From Bretschneidera sinensis (Eukaryota; Streptophyta; Magnoliopsida; Brassicales; Akaniaceae), in NCBI GenBank assembly GCA_023935145.1, contig CM043705.1:22622290-22686289 (forward strand): 64,000 bases of DNA, written 5' to 3'. The notes below the pieces were generated by a model. That model did no database searches, was not told the origin of the DNA, and was given only the letters and a program-made list of their open reading frames with translations. Each line of letters opens with the position of its first letter. The first letter of the stretch is position 1. Both the position numbers and the translations under genes were made by a program. Shown here piece after piece: positions 57,563-64,000 of the stretch.

Positions 57563-60500
57563 ATGGCTGGTCGTGGTCGTCATGGTCAAGCTATTCCAAT
57601 AGCAGCTCCAGCACCGCAAGGAGACCCACGAGATATCGAGCTAGAAGCCTTGAGGAGACAAGTGCAGCAACTCGAACAACGCCTAGAGCGTTATGAAACT
57701 TCTGAACATGGTGCTCCTCATCATGGCTCAAATGTTGAAGTTTCCAGCAATGATGGAGATGAAGTTAATCCTTTTCACCAAGCTCGTAGCCATGCCTCAA
57801 ATGACAGCACGCCACCTCGCCCCCGTGAGCTAAGAAATCATGTTTTCCAACGTGATTATGATGTCAAGGTGGACATTCCAGAATTTGAAGGAAGAATGCA
57901 ACCCGATGAATTCATTGATTGGCTTAACACCATTGAGCGGATCTTTGATTACAAAGATGTTGCAGATCACAAGAAGGTGAAGCTTGTTGCCATCAAGCTA
58001 CGAAAACATGCTTCTATTTGGTGGGAACACCTTAAGAGGCAGCGAGAACGTGAAAGGAAGAGTCGCATTGTGACATGGGCAAAGATGAAGAAGGCTCTTA
58101 AGAAGAAGTATTTGCCAGATCATTATAGGCAAGATGCTTTTCTTAAGTTCCACAACTTTCGACAAAACGATCTCTCCGTGGAAGAATATACAGCAGAGTT
58201 CGATTATTCTATGATGCGTTGTGACATCGTAGAGCCCGAAGAACAAATGGTAGCCCGCTACCTTGGAGGGTTACGTCGTGAAATCAGTAATGTTGTACAA
58301 TTACAACCTTACTGGACCTACAATGATGTTTGCAAGCTAGCACTAAAGGTGGAGAAACAATTAATGGAAGGGCGTAAGAATACTTATCGACCTTTCAATC
58401 GCGATGGAATCACAAACCGGGGGAGTAGTTCTACTTCCAAGGCCACTCCATCAACCAAAACTGCAGCTATCAAACCACCTGCAAGGAATGAAGCTCCATC
58501 AGGTTCTAATCGCTTCAATAATTCTAATTCAAGTAGAAAATGCTTTAAATGTCATGGTTTTGGACATATTGCTTCCGATTGTCCAAATCGCAAGATAATC
58601 TCCCTTGTTGAAGAAGAATTGGAAGATAATGCAGAGGAGGAGCAAATTGAGGACGAATCCGAGGAGGAGTTCACGTATGCGGATCAGGGAGAGTCTCTTG
58701 TTATTCGTAGACTCTTGAAGTCAACTTATGCAGAAGATGATTGGCTTCGAAACAACATTTTCCACACCAAATGCACTTCCAATGGCAAGGTGTGTAATGT
58801 CATCATTGATGGGGGAAGTTGTGAGAATGTGGTGTCTACAACCATGGTGGAGAAGCTGAATCTAAAAACAGAAGCTCATTCACATCCCTACAAACTTCAA
58901 TGGCTTCGAAAAGGCAACGATATTCAGGTAACTAAGAAATACTTAGTTCAATTCTCCATTGGGAAAAATTATGAGGATGAAGTTATGTGTGATGTTGTCC
59001 CTATGGATGCATGTCATATACTACTTGGTAGGCCATGGCAGTATGATAGGAAAGTTATCCATGATGGTCTCAAAAACACCTATTCTTTTGTAAAGAATGG
59101 AATTAAAGTGACTTTAGCCCCACTGAAAATGATATTCACTCCTAAACCTTCTAAAGGGGAGGGTTGTAGTTTGCTTTCTATAGGTGAAGTTGAGAAAACT
59201 TTAATAGAATGTGGAGATGGGTACGCTCTTATGGTTGTTGAAAAGAAAGATCCCATTGAGATTCCACTTATAATACAACCACTTCTTAAGGAATTCCCTG
59301 ATATTATTCCTGAAGAACTTCCACCGGGCCTTCCACCTATGAGGGGTATACAGCACCATATTGATCTTATTCCAGGTTCTGTTTTAACTAACAAAGCAGC
59401 TTATCGGATGAATCCAAGGGAGCATGAAGAGTTACAAAGTCAAGTTGATGAGCTGATCTCCAAAGGCCTTGTACGAGAAAGCATGAGTCCTTGCGCTGTT
59501 CCAGCACTTCTAGTACCAAAGAAGGACGGTTCCTGGCGAATGTGCATTGACAGCAGGGCTGTCAACAAAATCACCATCCGGTACCGCTTTCCCATCCCAC
59601 GGTTGGATGATCTCTTGGATCAACTTCATGGAGCCATAATCTTCTCAAACATCGATCTTCGCAGCGGATATCATCAAATTCGCATGAGAGATGGCGATGA
59701 ATGGAAGACAGCGTTCAAAACGAGAGATGGTCTTTACGAATGGATGGTTATGCCATTCGGACTATCTAATGCTCCGAGTACTTTTATGCGCCTTATGAAT
59801 CATATTTTCAAACCATTTATGGGTCAATTTGTTGTTGTTTACTTTGATGATATCTTAGTTTACAGCAAGTCTCAAGAGCAACATATGGAGCATCTTCATC
59901 AAGTTTTCCAAACCTTACGGGAACAAAAGTTGTATGTCAACTTGAAGAAGTGTCATTTCTTCACTACTAGCCTTGTGTTCTTAGGCTATGTTGTTTGCAA
60001 AGAAGGGATCATGATGGATCCGGGCAAGATAGAGGCAATCACCAGCTGGCCTATTCCCAAGTCCCTTCACGACATAAGAAGCTTTCATGGACTTGCATCA
60101 TTCTATCGACGGTTCATCAAAGGCTTCAGCACCATTATTGCTCCTATCACGGAATGCCTTAAAGGGGGAACATTCAAGTGGACGAAGGAAGCCCAAAAGA
60201 GCTTTGAACTTCTCAAACAGAAGGTAACAGAGGCCCCAGTCCTTACACTTCCAGATTTCTCCAAAGTGTTCGAAGTTGATTGCGATGCCTCTAATTTAGG
60301 GGTTGGTGGTGTTCTCAGCCAAGAAGGTAAACCCATGGCCTTTTTTAGTGAAAAGCTCAATGAATCTCGAAAGAAGTATTCAACATATGACAAAGAATTC
60401 TATGCTCTTGTTCGTGCCTTGGGGCATTGGAGTCATTATCTACTCCATAAAGAGTTTATACTTCATTCTGATCATGAAGCTTTAAAGTATTTGAGCAGCC

Positions 60501-60640
60501 AGCAAAAACTCAACAAGCGACATGCAAAGTGGAGTGAATTCTTGCAAACCTATTCATTCTCCATCAAGTACAAGTCAGGTAAACTGACACAGGTGTGTCC
60601 AACAAACCTTTATGATGCGAACCTCATCGACATGCTTTGA
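57563..60640 (+). pseudogene. C2 gag-protease-RT-partial RNase H
   Basis: This is open for 1025 residues from MAGRGRHG. Gag is followed by the knuckle C327-C330-H335-C340, protease IIDGGS with D416, and RT with YFDD at 760-763, including the thumb region deleted in B1-B3. RNase H begins with DCDAS at 906-910 and reaches [10 protein letters not shown]. It breaks after about residue 1007; the last 18 residues are read from LTR and D2 sequence. Integrase is absent. This is the best-preserved subtype c RT here, but the element could not integrate on its own. Confidence 0.92.
60585..60612 (+). repeat. C2 3' LTR stub
   Basis: The first 28 bases of a B-type LTR (TGACACAGGTGTGTCC...) are followed at once by D2. 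It resembles the B1/B3 LTR start (AACAAACCTTTA) rather than the C2 5' LTR, so it may not be the true partner LTR. Confidence 0.65.
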
Positions 60641-61563
60641 GACCCGACAAACAATATTGGAATACTTACCCAGAAATCGTCTAGAAAACAGATTTTATGT
60701 GACACCGCGACCCGTTGCTTGTATGGAAGCAAGAACCTTGGTATAATGAAGACGCCACAATCAATTGTGGAAGGATTGATTGATAAGTCGGAGCTGAACG
60801 CCACAAGGAAGAACCCTTGATAAGTTCAAAAGTTCTTTGAAGAACCAATAGAGGAAGCAAACCTCAAGTATTTTCTGAATTCTATTATGCTTTCAACTTA
60901 CAACACACAAGTATTTATAGAGCTTAGAACAACCCTCTAAGCTTAGGACAAGCAAGAAAACAGCATAAAACATGTAAGGAGACAATCCATAAAACATGAA
61001 AGGAAACAATCCCTAAAACATGCAAGGAATCAAGGAATTGGCCAAAAGTAAAAAGAGGAACACAATTTCGGATTTTCAGGAGCACCCAATGACCAGAATT
61101 CAAATGGCCATATCTTCTTGCACACATCTCCAAATGGGCTGAAACTTGTTTGGTTGGAAAGATGACGATTTGATCTTCAATTTGGACTTAAGAAAGTCTT
61201 AAAAAGGATGTCGTTTGGGCCTGTTATGATGAGCCTAAATTCAGTAGGCTGTTGCATCCGAATCTTCTTTCACTTTGGGCTTGGACCTTGCACCTTAATT
61301 AGTTGACAAGAGACTAGGTGATTATTATTGGGCAGGCCCTTGTTATGTTGGACATACCTATGTCACTATCAATAGCTTGGATTAAACTTATTATGCTTTC
61401 ATCTCCTGTTGGGCCAAGCTTGGAATGCCCCATTTTAGATTCAGCCCAAATCTCTTGAATCAGCCCATTAAGTGCTTCTTTGACTTTCTTGGATCTTGAT
61501 CTAGTAATTGGCCCAACTGGAATATGCAATGGATCCTTTAATAGTGCTTGTTGATTCTCATCA
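60613..61563 (-). repeat. D2 3' LTR
   Basis: This 951-bp LTR is the same length as D1. It contains the end of the pol ORF in its U3. Confidence 0.94.
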
Positions 61564-62621
61564 TTCCCCCTCTCTTCAAAAAGATTCGACCTCGAATCGT
61601 CACCTACATCAAAAAGAGAAAGATCAGAAACATTAAATGTAGCACTAATGTTATACTCACCTGGAAGGTCCAACTTGTATGCATTATTATTGATTCTCTC
61701 AAGGACTTGGAATGGACCATCTCCTCTAGGATGTAGCTTGGACCGCCTACGGGCAGGAAATCTTTCCTTTCTCATATGCACCCAAACCCAATCACCCGGT
61801 TCAAAGATGACTTGTCTACGACCCTTGTTGGCTTTGCTAGCATATTGCTCATTCTTCTTTTCTATGTGTTGTCGTACACTTTCATGGAGTTTCTTCACCA
61901 TCTCAGCCTTCTTTTGACCGTCAAAACTAGTATGTTCATGAACTGGCAACGACATCAAGTCCAAAGGAGTTAGTGGATTAAAACCATAAACAATTTCAAA
62001 TGGTGAAAAATCAGTAGTAGAATGAACACTCCGATTATATGCAAACTCGATGAATGGCAAACAATCCTCCCAATTTTTTAAATTCTTTTGAATTATAGTA
62101 CGTAATAGAGTAGATAAAGTTCTATTCACTACCTCGGTTTGTCCATCCGTTTGGGGGTGACAAGTAGTTGAAAACAACAATTTAGTTCCCAACTTTCCCC
62201 ACAAGACTTTCCAAAAATAGCTAAGGAACTTAACATCACGATCAGACACAATACTCCTAGGAACACCATGGAGCCGTACTATCTCTCTAAAGAACAAATC
62301 AGCGATGTGGGTTGCATCATCGGTTTTATGACAAGATATGAAATGGGCCATCTTCGAAAACCTATCAACAACCACAAAAATCGAATCCCTACCTTTCCTT
62401 GACCTAGGCAAGCCTAAAACAAAGTCCATAGAAATATCTACCCAAGGCGCACTAGGTACGGGTAGAGGAGTGTATAATCCATGTGGTAGGACTCTAGATT
62501 TAGCCTGCCTACATGTAACGCATCTAGCACAAACTCTCTCCACATCACGTTTCATCTTTGGCCAAAAAAAATGTTCATGCAACACATCTAAAGTCTTCCT
62601 TACACCAAAATGACCCATCAA
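61314..62621 (-). pseudogene. D2 integrase, N-terminally truncated, extending into the LTR
   Basis: The 435-residue frame begins within the zinc domain (GHFGVRKT, C34-C37); the first His of HHCC is lost at the deletion. The catalytic core has D66, D127 and E163, with 35 residues between the last two. The tail has [14 protein letters not shown] and [10 protein letters not shown]. From about residue 353 the frame passes the purine tract (61564-61577) and reads 83 residues of LTR, including [10 protein letters not shown]. No chromodomain is seen. ORFs entering the 3' LTR are reported for some CRM-type elements; lineage needs an RT tree, and RT is missing here. Confidence 0.85.
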
Positions 62622-63499
62622 ACCACCTCCATGTGTAGCATGTCCTCCAACTCCACATAGTGTTGCAACTCCACCACGTTGGCAATGTCTCGGTTCAGCC
62701 CATTCAAAAACCTTGCCATGGTAGCTTCTCTATCCTCCTCTACATTAGCCCGAATCATGGCGATCTCCATCTCTTTGTAGTAGTCATCTACACTTCTATA
62801 GCCTTGAAGAAGACCTTGTAATTTCTGATACAAGTCCCTATAGTAGTGACTAGGGACAAACCGCCTCCTCATGATGGCCTTCATTTCATCCCACGTCTCA
62901 ATAGGCCTCTCATGGGTTTTCCTTCTGTTCAGCACAAGTTGATCCCACCATATAATAGCATAGTCAGTAAACTCAATGGCAGCGAGTTTTACCTTTTTCT
63001 CCTCGGAGTAGTTGTGGCACTCAAAAATCAACTCAACCTTCTTCTCCCAATCCAAGTATGCTTCAGGATCGTTTTTCCCTTGGAACGACGGCATCTTTAT
63101 TTTAATGTTTCCTAGGTTTCCATCAGTCCCATCTTGCCATCTCGGATCTCTTTGGAAACCTCCACCATGCCTTTCTCGTCTTGGCACGAACCTGCCCTCA
63201 CCGTTCAAAGAAGCGTGATCCTCTTCATCTTTGAACTCATCCTCATGTTCACCATCAGCATCATCCAAGGGCGCAAGCCGTTCTTGCCTTCTAGCATTTG
63301 GGACTCTTTGGGGACGCCCCTCGCGCCAAGTAGCAATAACAGCATCTTGCCTATCCATCCGATCCCGAATCTCATTGAACATCACGTTCATGCGTTCAAA
63401 TTGTTGTTGCATAGCCTGTAACATGAAGGACGACTCCTCCATTCTTTCTTTGAAATTATAAAGAAATTTTAGAAATAATTCCTCACCACACTGCCTCAC
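62618..63499 (-). pseudogene. D2 gag, C-terminally truncated
   Basis: The 293-residue frame contains a retrotrans_gag-like core ([41 protein letters not shown]). It ends LHMEVV then TGA because the deletion joint puts integrase in another frame. No zinc knuckle remains. Start choice is uncertain: 63499 or the internal methionine of MEESSFML. Confidence 0.85.
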
Positions 63500-63976
63500 G
63501 TGTTTACACTCAAATTATGTCACTCACACTCGTGTTTAACTCTTAAATTGGCTTTTTTTTTTATATTATTCTCACACTCTCTTGCCTTTTTCCACTCGTA
63601 GCTTCCCCTTTTCAGTTCTTTATTAAACTAATAAACTGGATCAAGAAATTCAACTTGTAGTATTTAAACTAATACCGACGGTAAGAAAATATTATAAAAA
63701 CAACAAATCAAAGGAAAAAATATATTGCTCTTTTTTTTTCTTTTTTTTTTCTTTTCCACGTCTTTTTTCACGTTTTTTTTTTCACATTTTTTTTTCACGT
63801 TTTTTTTTCACGTTTTTTTTTCACGTTTTCTTTTTCTCACTGGTTGCACAAATAAAAAAAATAAGAACAAGTAAAAAAAAATGAACAGAAACGAAACAAG
63901 ATAAGATGATAATAAGAAATGAAAGATAAAATGATAGTAAATCTGTTTTTTTTTAGAAATGGGCTCTGATACCAAA
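63500..63976 (-). other. D2 leader with T-rich repeat and initiator-Met primer site
   Basis: A non-coding leader. At 63731-63840 short T8-10 runs alternate with CACG or CACA (A-rich with CGTG on the element strand). The primer site complement GGGCTCTGATACCA is at 63961-63974. Confidence 0.75.
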
Positions 63977-64000
63977 TGATGCGAACCTCATCGACATGCT
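63977..64000 (-). repeat. D2 5' LTR, start only
   Basis: TGATGCGAACCTCATCGACATG is the R-U5 end of the LTR; the window cuts the rest. Confidence 0.85.

Larger units (their letters stand above)
56795..60612 (+). mobile_element. C2: family B (subtype c) element, internally truncated
   Basis: The 5' LTR is 56795-57493. Internal sequence ends inside RNase H, where an LTR start (TGACACAGG, 60585) follows without a polypurine tract. Only 28 bases of that LTR are seen before D2 interrupts. The left target flank would be CTATT, but its partner lies beyond the window. Confidence 0.85.
60613..64000 (-). mobile_element. D2: internally deleted family D element
   Basis: A minus-strand element with 3' LTR at 60613-61563, an integrase ORF, gag, leader, primer site at 63961-63974 and the first 24 bases of the 5' LTR before the window ends. 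A deletion joins gag directly to integrase, removing the knuckle, protease, RT and RNase H. The left target flank is CTTTA; its partner lies outside. Confidence 0.9.

Noticed and set aside
61314..62621. Chromodomain at the D integrase C-terminus
   Set aside because: No chromodomain pattern follows the [14 protein letters not shown] region; the tail is the [10 protein letters not shown] type.
1..64000. Host protein-coding genes
   Set aside because: All long ORFs are accounted for by the three retrotransposon families.

Overview
The window is plant nuclear DNA made almost entirely of Ty3/gypsy LTR retrotransposons inserted into one another, plus one block of plastid-derived DNA. I see no host gene. 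The plant assignment rests on tRNA-Asp and initiator tRNA-Met primer sites, Athila-type and other plant Ty3/gypsy polyproteins, and plastid pieces (5' exon of trnL-UAA, 3' end of petL). The species cannot be named from this. A repeat-rich, possibly pericentromeric location is an inference.

Three families are present. Family A (copies A1-A4 and fragment A0) is Athila-like: LTRs of about 1.9 kb (TGATAG...CTATCA), tRNA-Asp primer site, one gag-pol ORF and a 1.7 kb non-coding 3' region. Family B (copies B1, B2 of subtype b; C1, C2 of subtype c; B3 a c/b mosaic) has 0.7-0.85 kb LTRs (TGACAC...GGTATCA) and an initiator-Met primer site. Family D (D0, D1, D2) has 951-bp LTRs (TGATGAG...CGCATCA), an initiator-Met primer site, and a pol ORF that runs through the polypurine tract into the 3' LTR.

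Layout. 1-2216: rearranged D LTRs in opposite orientations (D0). 2217-3506: scrambled family A pieces ending in an inversion. 3507-26143: minus-strand element A2, split by the complete plus-strand element A1 (11180-22480, 5-bp TSD GTCTT). 26144-37955: decayed A3, carrying B1 (30372-34671, TSD CGTTG) in its 3' region. 37956-51274: decayed C1, interrupted by B2 (TSD CAATT), which itself contains B3 (TSD CTAAT), and by solo LTR D1 (TSD GGTAC). 51275-53377: composite plastid insertion. 53378-56794: 5' part of A4. 56795-60612: C2. 60613-64000: D2, a minus-strand D element lacking everything from the zinc knuckle to the integrase N-terminus, cut by the window edge.

A1 is the only copy that looks structurally complete and coding-competent: one 1859-residue ORF and LTRs that differ at a single visible position. 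All B, C and D copies are defective. B1 and B3 nevertheless keep an open gag-protease-partial-RT frame across the same two internal deletions, which suggests a non-autonomous line that needed help in trans.

The most striking observation is that the three families, despite different primers, coding regions and LTR ends, carry the same block of about 450-590 bp in their LTRs. It starts at a TGACATGGG-like sequence and stops about 25-30 nt after the TATA box. It looks like a shared U3 promoter cassette joined to unrelated R-U5 and coding regions.
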